Source: CAVQCT01 sp964371785 (GTDB lineage: Bacteria > Zixibacteria > MSB-5A5 > GN15 > FEB-12). Taken from it: a DNA stretch of 64,000 nucleotides. Location: assembly GCA_964371785.1 (NCBI GenBank), contig CAYJOL010000001.1, positions 434,001-498,000 on the forward strand, read 5' to 3'. The translations under genes were made by a program, and so were the position numbers. The notes under the pieces were generated by a model. The model did no database searches. It worked only from the letters and a program-made list of their open reading frames with translations, and had not been told where the DNA came from. Below are positions 34,930-44,947 of the stretch, piece by piece (the stretch's first letter is position 1; the number at the start of each line of letters is the position of its first letter).

Positions 34930-37900
34930 ATGCGCAACAGCATGATCGCAGCTTGCATCATTTCAGCAGGACTCTTCATGACAGGACAAACACAAACGGC
35001 CCCTGACACATCGAGCACCCCCGCCAAGAAACTCTGGGCAGTGGGAGCATCGCATCTGGATACCCAGTGGCGATGGACAATCCAGAACACCATCAACGAA
35101 TTTATTCCGGCGACCTTCCGGGACAACTTGAAACTCATGCGGAAGTATCCAAAGTACGTCTTCGGATGGGAAGGAGCCTTCCGCTACCAATTACTGAGGG
35201 AGTATTACCCCGAAGAATTCGACACCTTGAAAAATTACATCGCACAGGGACGCTGGCGTGTGACAGGGAGCTGGGTCGACGCGGTGGATGTCAATATCCC
35301 CTCGTTCGAATCGCTGGTGCGTCACGCGCTCTACGGCAACGGGTATTTCAAAAGGGAATTCGGCAAGACAAGTACAGATATCTTCCTGCCCGACTGCTTT
35401 GGTTTCGGCTATGCTCTGCCTTCTATTGCCGCCCACTGCGGCATAAAGAGTTTCTCCACACAGAAACTGACCTGGGGTTCCTCGGTCGGCGTCCCTTTCG
35501 ATATCGGTGTATGGGAGGGAGTCGACGGATCCACACTGATTGCGGCGCTGAATCCGGGGGCGTATGTGGCCAAAATCACCGGCGACCTCAGCAATGATAC
35601 CACCTGGCTCAAGACCATAAACAAACAAGGTGATTCGTCCGGACTCTACGCCGCATACATGTATTTCGGCACCGGGGACACGGGCGGCGCGCCGGATTCT
35701 GAATCGGTAGCCTGGCTGGACAAGTCTGAGAAGAGTGACGGCCCGATTGATGTGGAGAACGTCAGTTCTGATGACCTCTATGACCTTGTGTCGTCTCAGA
35801 CGGGTTTGAATCTGCCGCGGTACAAAGGCGAGCTTCTGATGACGCGACACGGCATCGGATGCTACAGCTCCGAGGCAGCCATGAAACGCTGGAATCGTAA
35901 GAACGAACAGCTTGGTGATGCCGCCGAGCGGGCCTCGGTCATTGCCGGCATGATGGGCGACTACCGATATCCGCGCGAATTCATCCGCGATACCTGGACC
36001 CGGTTCCTGTGGCATCAGTTTCACGACGATCTGACCGGCACCAGCATCCCTGAAGCCTACGAGTTTTCATGGAATGACGAGATCCTGTGCCTGAACAGAT
36101 TCGCCAGTGCACTACAGACCGCGGTAGCCGCTACCACACCGGCGTTAGATACAAGGTCGAAAGGTACACCAGTCGCGATATATAATCCGCTGGCCATTGA
36201 CCGCGAAGATGTCGCTGAAGCACAGATTCAATTCGCAGGCAAAGCGCCCGCCTCTTTTCGAGTATTTGGTCCCGACGGTACTGAAGTCGCATCCCAGGTA
36301 CTCAGTATTGAAGATGCTACTGCGCATCTGCTTTTCCTGGCCCGTGTTCCATCGGTTGGCTACTCGGTTTACGATATCCGGCCATCAGACACGCCGTGCC
36401 CTCTCCAGACCGGACTGGCAGTTGCGCCAGACCAGCTGGATAACAATCAGTACACCGTCAAAGTCAACCGGACCGGCGATATCACCTCCATTTTTGACAA
36501 AACTCTGAAGAAGGAACTGCTCACCGCACCGGCATCGTTGCAGATGCTTCACGATAAACCGAAACAGTGGCCCGCATGGGAAATACAATACGAAGACATT
36601 ATCGGGACACCGAAACCAGTTTCCGAACAACCCGCCGAGATTAAAGTCCTTGAAAACGGTCCTGTCCGCGTCAGCCTTGAGATTACTCGTCACACCGCGG
36701 CCAGCGATTTCCGCCAGATAGTCAGCCTGAGCGCCGGCACGGCCGGAAGTCGTGTCGAGGTGAACAATGTGGTCGATTGGTACGAACGTGAGACGCTGCT
36801 TAAGGCCGCCTTTCCACTCGCTTCGGCCAACGACAAAGTTACCTACGACCTCGGACTCGGCACAATCGAGCGCGGTCTAAATCACCCCAAGCTCAATGAA
36901 GTTCCGGCTCATCAGTGGGCTGATGTGACCGCGGCCGATGGATCTTTCGGTGTCGCGATCCTGAATGACTGCAAATACGGATGGGACCATCCGGATACCA
37001 ACATGCTCAGACTGACCCTGATTCATACGCCCGGTGTATATGACAACTGGTCTTGGGTTGGCGACGAAAAGTCCCAGGATAACGGACATCATCGATTTGT
37101 CTACGCGATCGTAGGGCATGCCGGCGACTGGCGCCAGGGCGGAGTGGTCTGGCAAGCCGCGCGGCTTAATCAGCCGCTATACGCTTTCCAGGTTCCATCA
37201 CACGCCGGATCGCAGGGCAAATCATTTTCACTTCTTACCTTAAGCGGAACCAACGCTCCTGACCAGCCCGTATCCGTAATGATCACGGCTGTCAAGCAGG
37301 CCGAGGACACCAATCAGATCGTGGTGAGAATGCGTGAACTTACCGGTTCCACTGTCGACGGCGTCAAGCTAAGCTTTACCCGGCCGATAGTCTCCGCGCG
37401 CGAGGTTAACGGCGTTGAGGAAAACATCGGACCGCTCACTGTAACGAATGGAACCCTTGATCTTGCCTTCAAGTCTTACCAGCCCCGGACAGTCGCCGTC
37501 ACGCTCGCTCCCGGAAAAGACAAACTGGTGACCACACCGGTCAGCAGCATACTTGCGATTCCCTACAATCACGATGGCGTAAGTCTCGATGAGGGAAGGA
37601 CCGACGGAGATTTCGACGGCCACGGGAACACTCTGTCCGGTGACCTTCTCCCTGAGGTGCTAATCTACGGAGATGTTGCGTTTGAATTCGGTCCCACGAA
37701 AGCAGGGGCCAGCAACGTGGTAGTATGCGACGGACAGGGGGTGGACATTCCTGAAGGCCAATTCAACCGCCTCTACATTCTGGCGGCGGCGGTCGACGGT
37801 CCGGCTGAAGGCACCTTCCTGATCGATGGTAAAGAGTCGAAAGTCTGGATACAGGATTATCACGAGCGGTTAGGACAATGGAACAATCGAATGGTAGGTG

Positions 37901-38880
37901 GACAGTTTGTCGACGACAAAGCGTTGATAGCACCCGCCTACATCAACCGCCAACAGGTTGCCTGGGTCGGCACTCACCGCCACACTGCCACTGGCGAGAA
38001 CGAGGCGTATGAGTACACCTATCTGTTTCTCGTTTCCCTTGACCTGCCGAAAGCAGCCAGGAAGCTCACTCTGCCCAATAACCGAAACATCCGAGTAATG
38101 GCCGCTACGGCGGTAAATTCTATGTACGATGAAGTGACGGCGGCACGGCCGCTTTATGACGACATCACCAATACATTGGTGAATATTCAGTCTGACCGGC
38201 GAGACTTCCTGGAAAGCCTCGAAGTTCGTCTCAGCTCCCCCATACCTGGGACACGAATTCATTACACGGTGGATGGCAGTGATCCCTCTACATCTTCGCC
38301 CGAGTACAGGAATCCGATCAAACTGACCAGTACTGCTACGGTTAAAGCAAGAGCCTTCCGTGGCGCGGATGATAACCCTTACCTGATCACCGCCTCGTTC
38401 ACCAAAGCGGTGCCGATAGACGCCGTACAGCCGACAACTCCATCAAAAGGCCTGCTCTGTTCATATTATGAAGGGTCCTGGAGCAATTTACCGAATTTTG
38501 ATTCCCTGACGCCCGTGAAGCAGGTGGTGATGGATTCGGTAGCGATCCCCGATTTCGCCCGCCCGGAAGATTACGCCCTGGTGTTTACCGGGTATATCAA
38601 GGTAGCAGCCGATGGACTCTACGATTTCGGCATGGAGTCGGACGACGGTTCCGCGCTCTGGGTGGCCGATTCGCTGATAGCCGATAATGATGGCATCCAT
38701 GGCACTGGTGAGATTCCCGGCTCTCTGGCGCTCAAGGCCGGTTACCACCCGATATCCGTGTACATGTTCCAGCAAAAGGGTGACAAGGCATTGGCGGTCT
38801 ATATCGCCGGACCGGATATTAAGAAACGTCAGTTGTCTCCTGAAATGCTGTTTCATGTGCCGTCGGCTGCCAAGAAGTAG
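34930..38880 (+). CDS. secreted GH38 alpha-mannosidase with chitobiase-C-like and PA14 modules
   Basis: 1,316 residues starting at the ATG at 34930, seven bases after GAGGT, with a signal peptide (MIAACIISAGLFMTGQTQT). The GH38 catalytic domain (about 30-330) has zinc ligands in SHLDTQWRW (His42, Asp44) and the nucleophile Asp155 in FLPDCFGFGYALPS; HQFHDDLTG near 362 is the second metal-site segment. A helical bundle and GH38 beta-sandwich domains follow (to about 870). Near 1097-1155 lies a chitobiase/hexosaminidase C-terminal-type module (RIHYTVDGSDPSTSSPEY) and from 1174 to the end a PA14 domain (GLLCSYYEGSW, GLYDFGMESDDGSALWV), both probably carbohydrate binding. It cleaves alpha-mannosides outside the cytoplasm and sits directly after a sugar importer. 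Confidence 0.92.
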   Translation: MRNSMIAACIISAGLFMTGQTQTAPDTSSTPAKKLWAVGASHLDTQWRWTIQNTINEFIPATFRDNLKLMRKYPKYVFGWEGAFRYQLLREYYPEEFDTLKNYIAQGRWRVTGSWVDAVDVNIPSFESLVRHALYGNGYFKREFGKTSTDIFLPDCFGFGYALPSIAAHCGIKSFSTQKLTWGSSVGVPFDIGVWEGVDGSTLIAALNPGAYVAKITGDLSNDTTWLKTINKQGDSSGLYAAYMYFGTGDTGGAPDSESVAWLDKSEKSDGPIDVENVSSDDLYDLVSSQTGLNLPRYKGELLMTRHGIGCYSSEAAMKRWNRKNEQLGDAAERASVIAGMMGDYRYPREFIRDTWTRFLWHQFHDDLTGTSIPEAYEFSWNDEILCLNRFASALQTAVAATTPALDTRSKGTPVAIYNPLAIDREDVAEAQIQFAGKAPASFRVFGPDGTEVASQVLSIEDATAHLLFLARVPSVGYSVYDIRPSDTPCPLQTGLAVAPDQLDNNQYTVKVNRTGDITSIFDKTLKKELLTAPASLQMLHDKPKQWPAWEIQYEDIIGTPKPVSEQPAEIKVLENGPVRVSLEITRHTAASDFRQIVSLSAGTAGSRVEVNNVVDWYERETLLKAAFPLASANDKVTYDLGLGTIERGLNHPKLNEVPAHQWADVTAADGSFGVAILNDCKYGWDHPDTNMLRLTLIHTPGVYDNWSWVGDEKSQDNGHHRFVYAIVGHAGDWRQGGVVWQAARLNQPLYAFQVPSHAGSQGKSFSLLTLSGTNAPDQPVSVMITAVKQAEDTNQIVVRMRELTGSTVDGVKLSFTRPIVSAREVNGVEENIGPLTVTNGTLDLAFKSYQPRTVAVTLAPGKDKLVTTPVSSILAIPYNHDGVSLDEGRTDGDFDGHGNTLSGDLLPEVLIYGDVAFEFGPTKAGASNVVVCDGQGVDIPEGQFNRLYILAAAVDGPAEGTFLIDGKESKVWIQDYHERLGQWNNRMVGGQFVDDKALIAPAYINRQQVAWVGTHRHTATGENEAYEYTYLFLVSLDLPKAARKLTLPNNRNIRVMAATAVNSMYDEVTAARPLYDDITNTLVNIQSDRRDFLESLEVRLSSPIPGTRIHYTVDGSDPSTSSPEYRNPIKLTSTATVKARAFRGADDNPYLITASFTKAVPIDAVQPTTPSKGLLCSYYEGSWSNLPNFDSLTPVKQVVMDSVAIPDFARPEDYALVFTGYIKVAADGLYDFGMESDDGSALWVADSLIADNDGIHGTGEIPGSLALKAGYHPISVYMFQQKGDKALAVYIAGPDIKKRQLSPEMLFHVPSAAKK

Positions 38881-38940
38881 CGACGCCGGTATTCGGCGGT
38901 TAAGGAGATATTGACTGGTATATAACCGCGACAAGAATAA

Positions 38941-38969
38941 AAGAGCGGGAGTAGATTGCTCCCGCTCTT
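38941..38969. terminator. bidirectional terminator between convergent genes
   Basis: Perfect 11-bp stem (AAGAGCGGGAG / CTCCCGCTCTT) with a 7-base loop. On the plus strand it runs into TTTGTTTGTT, on the minus strand into TTATTCTTG. It separates the mannosidase gene from the convergent DUF5916 gene. Confidence 0.9.
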
Positions 38970-38996
38970 TGTTTGTTAGGTAGGCCTGAATACGTC

Positions 38997-41354
38997 TCAG
39001 GTTTGAAACAAGTACTGAAGTTTCAGGAAGAACTGGCGGGCGCCAAGTTTCCATTGTGAATCGAGCTGGTCGTCGGCTGGGAAAAAGTTGTACTCGTGCG
39101 TAGCCCCGGCATAAAGCACACTGAATGAACTGAGCCGGTAAGTCAGAAGCGGGTCAACATCCCAAGCCTTGCTCTTCCAATGGTAATAGGTCGGACCGGT
39201 CTCATCGTCGCCAGTATAGATGGCGGCCCGAGAGTCATTATACTGCACCACGAGCCGCAACGACAGTTCCCGGTTCACCTGTACGCCTACCCGGGTACGT
39301 AGAATAAGCTGACGGTATAATTCATTGTCATTCGAAGCATGGGTGCTTCGTACGTAGTTGAAATCGGGTTCTATCAGCAGGCGGTCAATCGGCTTGACGC
39401 TGAGCGATATCGAGGCCGAGTTCTGCAGACCTTTGGCTTCGGCGAATCGAGCAACTCCCGTAGATCTTTCAGCGGTCACAAAATATCCGACCATGTTGTT
39501 AAACTGCCCTCCGGCGTTGAAACCGACTGTGGTCAGGCCGGTGTAATCAACCAGGTTGCCGGAGTAGTTGCTGGTCCACGATTCCGACCCGCGGGAAACA
39601 TAGATACTGCCTTCAGTCTGTGCCCATCGAAGTTGTGTGTATACGCTGAAGTTCTGGTGCTCCCATCGGCGGGTACCATCGAACAGCCACCTGCCGTCGG
39701 CATACACCGATGGTTGTATCCGCTGGAATAGCCCACTCTTGGGATAGAATGTGTACTGAGTAACGACAAATGAGTTGCGATAATCTACCCAGGGATCATA
39801 TCCGGTTAGAGTACGGTAGGTCGGCTCCACCTGATCATAATTAATTGTGAAACTCCATGCTCGCGCCTGTCGTCTGAATTGCGAGATCAACGCGTTACCG
39901 TGAAAGGTTTCACCGTCGAACACCGCGGTTTTCTTTCCCTGGTCCATCGTGACACCTTCAAGTCCGGCGCTGGCGCCGGCGTGGTCAGGCTCTCCGGTGA
40001 AACTTGTGATAAACTGCCCGACGACGCTGTAGATTTGCGTCAGGCGAAGTCGACCGTCCACCGACGCGATCGTCCCGTAACCTCCGCCGTCCAGCCTCCG
40101 GTCGGTGAGAATAAACCCGACCCGGGTGTCCTCCCCGACAGTCTTGGTGCCGCGGAGCACATTGACGTAGCTCTTGCCGCTATTGAACAGCGCGGACCGT
40201 TCTTCCAGCGGCAGCAGGTACGGGGTGTTTTGGTCTTCGGCCGACATGAACCCGATACTGTAGTTCGCCTTGCGGGTCACCAGTTTGGTAGCGTACTGTG
40301 GATCATTGACTGTGCGAGTGTAGAATGAATTAAAGAGGGTGCGAAAAACATCGGCTCCTTCCTGGAAGAACGGCCTTCGCTCCGGATACATCAGCGCAAT
40401 GGTCGAATTCACATCAACCTGCGCGGCGTCGGATTCAATCTGACTGAAATCCGGATTATATGTCCCTTCAAGCGTGGCATTCGACGAGATTGAATACTTG
40501 GCGCCCAACGAAAGTTCGCCATTGACGTCACCTTCATGAAAGCCCGACCTCGGATCGCCGGCGTCGTTAAGATAACCGGCTTGATGGGCGACATAGGTGG
40601 GCAGAATCTCAAGCCCGCTGCCCGGATTCACATCGCCTATTCCGCTGACCGATCCCCACTGACAGGGCCAGCACTGCTCGTTGCGATTGTAGGCGGCCCA
40701 ACTGTACTGCTGGAGGCTTTGCCGCGGACGGTTCCGCCAGAAATCCATGCGCCAAGTTTGAGGCGATTGATTCGGAAATCTCATGCTGGAAAACGGTACG
40801 GCTATCTCTACTTGATAGCCGGAATCGGTTACTCTTGCCGCTGACTCCCAGACCATGTCAAAGCCAGGGTCCTCTCCTCCAACCGGTGACCACAATCTAT
40901 CTTTCTGCACTCCATACGGATTGACAAAGAGCTCATAGGCCCATGCGGCATTTCCATAGGTATCGATTAAGACACAGACCGCATCGTCGCCGCCGAACTG
41001 GTCACGCTGACACATAGTTGCGCGGATACTTTCGGGGTCATCGAGACAGACGAACGCCACATATAAGTGGTCCTTATCATAGGTCACCAAAGTCCGGGTA
41101 TCTACATCAGGGGCGGTATTGTCGCCCGGGTAGCGCTCGACGAAATTGGAAATCTCAGCGGCGTTCGTCCACTCCGCCGGATTAATGTTTCCGTCGACTT
41201 TGATCGCTTCTGTCGTCTTTTCAATCGTCAGCTTCGGATTGAAAATCGGAAGCGACGTTCTTGTAGCCAGCGCAGATTGTCCTCCCAATAGCACGGCGGC
41301 AGTAATCAAGATGAGAGAGAGAAGTCTTCCGCTGGGAGATTTCAAAGCATTCAT
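38997..41354 (-). CDS. DUF5916-type outer-membrane protein with N-terminal CBM9-like domain
   Basis: 785 residues from the ATG at 41354, seven bases after AGGAG, with signal peptide LLSLILITAAVLLGGQSALA. Residues about 40-210 form a family 9 carbohydrate-binding-like domain (AIKVDGNINPAEWTNAAEI, HLYVAFVCLDDPESIRA, YQVEIAVPFSSMRFP). The rest is a long beta-barrel (GATLEGTYNPDFSQIESDAAQVDVN-type region, YPERRPFFQEGADVF, then many strands) ending KLQYLFQT. The FNPDFSQIESDAAQ and PERRPFFQEG motifs are those of DUF5916 proteins, common in Bacteroidetes and other FCB phyla and of unknown role, possibly uptake of oligosaccharides. It converges on the GH38 gene. Confidence 0.87.
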   Translation of the reverse strand: MNALKSPSGRLLSLILITAAVLLGGQSALATRTSLPIFNPKLTIEKTTEAIKVDGNINPAEWTNAAEISNFVERYPGDNTAPDVDTRTLVTYDKDHLYVAFVCLDDPESIRATMCQRDQFGGDDAVCVLIDTYGNAAWAYELFVNPYGVQKDRLWSPVGGEDPGFDMVWESAARVTDSGYQVEIAVPFSSMRFPNQSPQTWRMDFWRNRPRQSLQQYSWAAYNRNEQCWPCQWGSVSGIGDVNPGSGLEILPTYVAHQAGYLNDAGDPRSGFHEGDVNGELSLGAKYSISSNATLEGTYNPDFSQIESDAAQVDVNSTIALMYPERRPFFQEGADVFRTLFNSFYTRTVNDPQYATKLVTRKANYSIGFMSAEDQNTPYLLPLEERSALFNSGKSYVNVLRGTKTVGEDTRVGFILTDRRLDGGGYGTIASVDGRLRLTQIYSVVGQFITSFTGEPDHAGASAGLEGVTMDQGKKTAVFDGETFHGNALISQFRRQARAWSFTINYDQVEPTYRTLTGYDPWVDYRNSFVVTQYTFYPKSGLFQRIQPSVYADGRWLFDGTRRWEHQNFSVYTQLRWAQTEGSIYVSRGSESWTSNYSGNLVDYTGLTTVGFNAGGQFNNMVGYFVTAERSTGVARFAEAKGLQNSASISLSVKPIDRLLIEPDFNYVRSTHASNDNELYRQLILRTRVGVQVNRELSLRLVVQYNDSRAAIYTGDDETGPTYYHWKSKAWDVDPLLTYRLSSFSVLYAGATHEYNFFPADDQLDSQWKLGARQFFLKLQYLFQT

Positions 41355-41641
41355 GGGCGTACTCCTGCTATTTCGCTTTTTTGGGCTCCAAGCAAGCGAA
41401 CTTGAATACTGCTCGTCATGAACACCGGTGCATGAAGACAATCCATCGGGGCTGCATATCCCCGATAGTTCCACAAAGGAGCCTGTTGCTGTTTCTGGAG
41501 TAACTATACGAATCAGATTTCAAGATGTTTCACCGCGCGAAAGAGCGCAGAATCTGCAGACAGTCAATTTCGGGGCAACTCAAGGCAGGACACGGACAAT
41601 GCCCGGGCTTGTCCGACCGGGCAAACTCCGTTTTAAAGACT

Positions 41642-42865
41642 CTATTCGTGACGCAGGGCGTCGATCGGATTCAATGCCGCCGCCTTACGGGCCGGGTAGA
41701 ATCCGAAAAAGATACCCACTGCTCCCGAAAACAAAAAGGAAATTGTGATAATCTCCGGCGAGATGACCGGCTGGAGCTGCGTAAACTTATCCAGCCCGGC
41801 TACCACGAGGGCTGAAAGCAGGATTCCCAGGAGTCCCCCGGCCAGACTGAGCACAACCGCTTCGGTCAGGAACTGCAGCAGGATATCACTTTCTCTGGCG
41901 CCGACCGAAAGCCTGATCCCAATCTCCCGGGTCCGCTCAGTTACCGACACCAGCATAATATTCATAATCCCTATACCGCCTACTATCAGACTGACGGCCG
42001 CAATCGATCCGAGCAATAACGTCATTGTCCGCGTGGTCTCGGTTACGGCCTGCGTGATTTCCGCCTGGCTTCGAATCGTGAAGTCGTTATCTTCGCCTTC
42101 GGGTATGCGGTGGGAGGCTCGAAGAATCTGGGTCATCTGATTTTTAGCCGAATCCATGAGATCCGTCGAGACCGCGCTTGCGTTTATCATGTCTATCCAA
42201 CGGCCTCCTTTGAGGCGAGACTGCACTGTCGTTGCCGGTGCGAGAATAACATCGTCCTGGTCTTGCCCCATACCGCTCTGGCCTTTGGCCTTAAGTACAC
42301 CAATGACGGTAAACGGAATATTGCGGATCCGGATACTCTGACCAACCGGATCCTGATCGGGAAACAGCTGACTGGCGACAGTAGCTCCAAGGAGCGCCAC
42401 TTTCTTATTGGTCGCGACATCGCGAGCCGTAAAGAAATCACCGGACTGAAGCTCCCAGCTCCTGATCCCGAAGTATTCCGGTGTCACACCATAGATCGAT
42501 GTTGACCAGTTACTGCCGCCGCCGATTACCTGAGCGCCGGTTCGTACGATCGGAGAGACCGCCTCGAGTGTCGTACCTTCTTTGCGAAGCTTGTCAATGT
42601 CGTCAAAGGTGAATCGGTTAAGGGTCCCGGCGCCGAAATGAACTCCGCCTGACTGCCCACTGCTGGGAAAGGCGATGAGCAGATTGGTTCCCAGTGCATT
42701 GATGCTTTGTTCTATCTGTGCCTGAGATCCCTCGCCTACCGCCACCATCACGATAACGGCGCTTACTCCGATAATAATCCCCAGAGAAGTCAACAGGCTG
42801 CGCATCCGGTTCTTCAACAAACTCCTGAACGCGGCTTTCAACAGGTTTCGAAATTCTATCATCAT
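41642..42865 (-). CDS. MacB-type ABC exporter permease
   Basis: 407 residues. N-terminal MIEFRNLLKAAFRSLLKNRMR, helix 1 SLLTSLGIIIGVSAVIVMVAVGEG, a periplasmic domain of about 200 residues (FDDIDKLRKEGTTLEAVSPIV, SVKLFPDQDPVGQSIRI-type segment), then three helices from about 280 (SIAAVSLIVGGIGIMNIMLV) with SVTERTREIGIRLSVGARESDI and the ending PARKAAALNPIDALRHE. The start overlaps the ATPase stop (ATGATG). With the ATPase and adaptor upstream it forms a MacAB-like efflux pump whose outer-membrane channel is not encoded adjacent. A GC-rich hairpin at 41600-41623 lies just beyond the stop and may terminate the operon. Confidence 0.93.
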   Translation of the reverse strand: MMIEFRNLLKAAFRSLLKNRMRSLLTSLGIIIGVSAVIVMVAVGEGSQAQIEQSINALGTNLLIAFPSSGQSGGVHFGAGTLNRFTFDDIDKLRKEGTTLEAVSPIVRTGAQVIGGGSNWSTSIYGVTPEYFGIRSWELQSGDFFTARDVATNKKVALLGATVASQLFPDQDPVGQSIRIRNIPFTVIGVLKAKGQSGMGQDQDDVILAPATTVQSRLKGGRWIDMINASAVSTDLMDSAKNQMTQILRASHRIPEGEDNDFTIRSQAEITQAVTETTRTMTLLLGSIAAVSLIVGGIGIMNIMLVSVTERTREIGIRLSVGARESDILLQFLTEAVVLSLAGGLLGILLSALVVAGLDKFTQLQPVISPEIITISFLFSGAVGIFFGFYPARKAAALNPIDALRHE

Positions 42866-43623
42866 GCCTGGGCCCCCTGGGTCTCTTCGTCAAGCGACGG
42901 TAACGCCGCCGCGTCGCTGTGGGCGTTACGCCGGTTTACAACGGGAAGATCGCGAATCACTAGGCCATCTCTGACCTCCACAATTCGTTTTGCATAAGCA
43001 GCGATGTCTGCATCGTGGGTCACCAGAACAATTGTGATGCCTTTGTCGTTGAGTTCCTGGAATAGCGCCATGACCTCGACGGAGGTTCGAGTGTCCAGAT
43101 TCCCGGTCGGTTCATCGGCAAGTACAATCGCCGGGCGGTTCACCAGGGCCCGTGCGATCGCTACCCGCTGCTGCTGTCCACCAGACAACTGATTCGGTTC
43201 GTGATCCATCCGATCGGCTAAACCGACTTGATTGAGAACGTCGATTGCCTCCTGCCTGGGATTCTCAATTCGTCGGCCGCGGTCATAGAACAGCGGAAGC
43301 TCTACATTTTCCAGAGCCGACGTCCGATTCAGCAGGTTGAATCCCTGAAAGACAAATCCAATGCGTTCGTTTCTCACGGCCGCGAATTCGTTCTTGCTGA
43401 GACTGTCCACTTTCATGCCGTCGAGCCAGTATTCGCCCGAGGAAGGCCGGTCGAGACAGCCAAGCAGATTCATAAGCGTCGATTTACCCGAACCTGATGC
43501 CCCCATGATCGCCACAAATTCGCCCGCTTCTATTTTCAAGTTGATTCCGCGGAGTGCGTGGACCGGAACCGATCCCATCTGAAAGGTTTTAGTCAAACCG
43601 CGAGTTTCTATTACTGTCGTCAT
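42862..43623 (-). CDS. MacB-type ABC exporter ATP-binding protein
   Basis: 253 residues from the ATG at 43623 (MTTVIETRGLTKTFQ), where family similarity starts; an in-frame extension to 43713 would run into the adaptor gene. Walker A GASGSGKSTLMNLLGCLDRP, Q-loop VFQGFNLLNRTSALENVELPL, signature LSGGQQQRVAIARALV, Walker B VLADEPTGNLD, His switch VTHDADIAAYAKR. In E. coli MacB the ATPase is fused to the permease; here the two are separate, overlapping genes, as in many bacteria. It lies 26 bases downstream of the adaptor gene. Confidence 0.94.
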   Translation of the reverse strand: MTTVIETRGLTKTFQMGSVPVHALRGINLKIEAGEFVAIMGASGSGKSTLMNLLGCLDRPSSGEYWLDGMKVDSLSKNEFAAVRNERIGFVFQGFNLLNRTSALENVELPLFYDRGRRIENPRQEAIDVLNQVGLADRMDHEPNQLSGGQQQRVAIARALVNRPAIVLADEPTGNLDTRTSVEVMALFQELNDKGITIVLVTHDADIAAYAKRIVEVRDGLVIRDLPVVNRRNAHSDAAALPSLDEETQGAQA

Positions 43624-43648
43624 TACTTTACCAATCTCTGCTTCGAGT

Positions 43649-44947
43649 TTATCGGAACATCCGGAAGCCCATCGGACGTTCAGCGGTCTGGGTGGCGGAA
43701 GACTGTGTGCCAACTATGATTTTCATTCCGTCGTTGAGCACCCTGCTCGAGACAACCTCCGTATTTGTCCCATCGGTCGCGCCAATCTTGAATGGAGCCA
43801 TTGCAAGTTGATTATTATCATCGAGATACCAGACCCGGCCAAAATCGGACGCGTGATTCTGTCCACTGCCAGCGCCGCCACCTCCAACCATCATACCTGC
43901 TTGCTGGCCGCCGCCATTCCCTCCACTGCCGGCTCCGTTTCTCGCGGATCCCCCGCGGAACGCAGCTTTGACCGAATCGGGCATATTGGCGAGTTCCTTC
44001 TGCCGACGCTCCCGATAGGCAACCAGTTGCTCCTCTGTCGGTTGAAACCGCAACGCCTTGTTGGGAATTAGCAGCACGTCCGTTTTCTGATCGACTATAA
44101 AATCGATAGTCGCGGTCATTCCCGGCAAAAGCAGGTTATCCGGATTTACGGCATCGACAACCACTGTGTACGTAACCACATTTTGAACTGTGGTCGGCTC
44201 CAGTCTAAGTTGGTTGACTGTGCCTGTGAACTGCTTATCGGGATACGCTTGAACTTGGAACGTAACCGCTTGACCGTTTTTGATTTGACCAATATCGCCT
44301 TCATCGACATCAGCCAATATCTGCATGTGGGAGAGGTCCTCGGCTATTTTAAACAGTGTCGGGGTCGAAAAGCTCGACGCCACCGTCTGTCCTGACTCGA
44401 CATTCTTGCTTATTACCGTACCATTTATGGGCGATTTGATCACCGCATACTGGAGATTCCGGTGAGCCCGGGTAACGTCGGCCTGGGCCGACTTCACCGC
44501 CGCTTCCTGAGTCTTGATGTTTACCTGGGCGGTGATATAGTCTGCATCCGAAATTAACTTCTTAGCATAGAGCTGGTCCGCCCGATCAAAATCGGCTTTG
44601 GCCTGGCTCAATGCTGCGTCGGCGCGCTCCAGATTGGCCTCAGCGTCAATGACATTCGTCTTGAGCAGGACAGTGTCCAGCACCGCCAGAACCTGACCCT
44701 GCCTCACGTTGTCATTAAAATCCACGTAGACGGAATCAATCGTGCCTGACACCTGCGTACCGACGTCGACCGTGGTGACCGGACTAAGCGTACCGCTGGC
44801 TGAAATGGTGTTGACTATATTACCCCGCGCTACGGTGGCATATTCATACGTAACCGCATCGGATTTCGAGACCGCCTTCTTTACAAGGATGCCACCGACA
44901 ACTATCACTACCAAAACGATCAGAATCCAAACTGTCTTTTTCTTCAT
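43649..44947 (-). CDS. MacA/HlyD-type periplasmic adaptor (membrane fusion protein)
   Basis: 432 residues. N-terminal membrane anchor TVWILIVLVVIVVGGILV, lipoyl half-motif TLSPVTTVDVGTQVSGTIDSV, a coiled-coil hairpin about 95-170 (ANLERADAALSQAKADFDRAD... AQVNIKTQEAAVKSAQADV), the second lipoyl half IKSPINGTVISKNVESGQTV, and a beta-barrel domain with DVDEGDIGQIKNGQAVTFQVQAYP. Between about 320 and 370 is a Gly/Asn/Gln-rich low-complexity insert (GSARNGAGSGGNGGGQQ...). AGGAAGAAAG precedes the ATG at 44947. It is the first gene of the three-gene export unit and bridges the pump to an outer-membrane channel. Confidence 0.92.
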   Translation of the reverse strand: MKKKTVWILIVLVVIVVGGILVKKAVSKSDAVTYEYATVARGNIVNTISASGTLSPVTTVDVGTQVSGTIDSVYVDFNDNVRQGQVLAVLDTVLLKTNVIDAEANLERADAALSQAKADFDRADQLYAKKLISDADYITAQVNIKTQEAAVKSAQADVTRAHRNLQYAVIKSPINGTVISKNVESGQTVASSFSTPTLFKIAEDLSHMQILADVDEGDIGQIKNGQAVTFQVQAYPDKQFTGTVNQLRLEPTTVQNVVTYTVVVDAVNPDNLLLPGMTATIDFIVDQKTDVLLIPNKALRFQPTEEQLVAYRERRQKELANMPDSVKAAFRGGSARNGAGSGGNGGGQQAGMMVGGGGAGSGQNHASDFGRVWYLDDNNQLAMAPFKIGATDGTNTEVVSSRVLNDGMKIIVGTQSSATQTAERPMGFRMFR

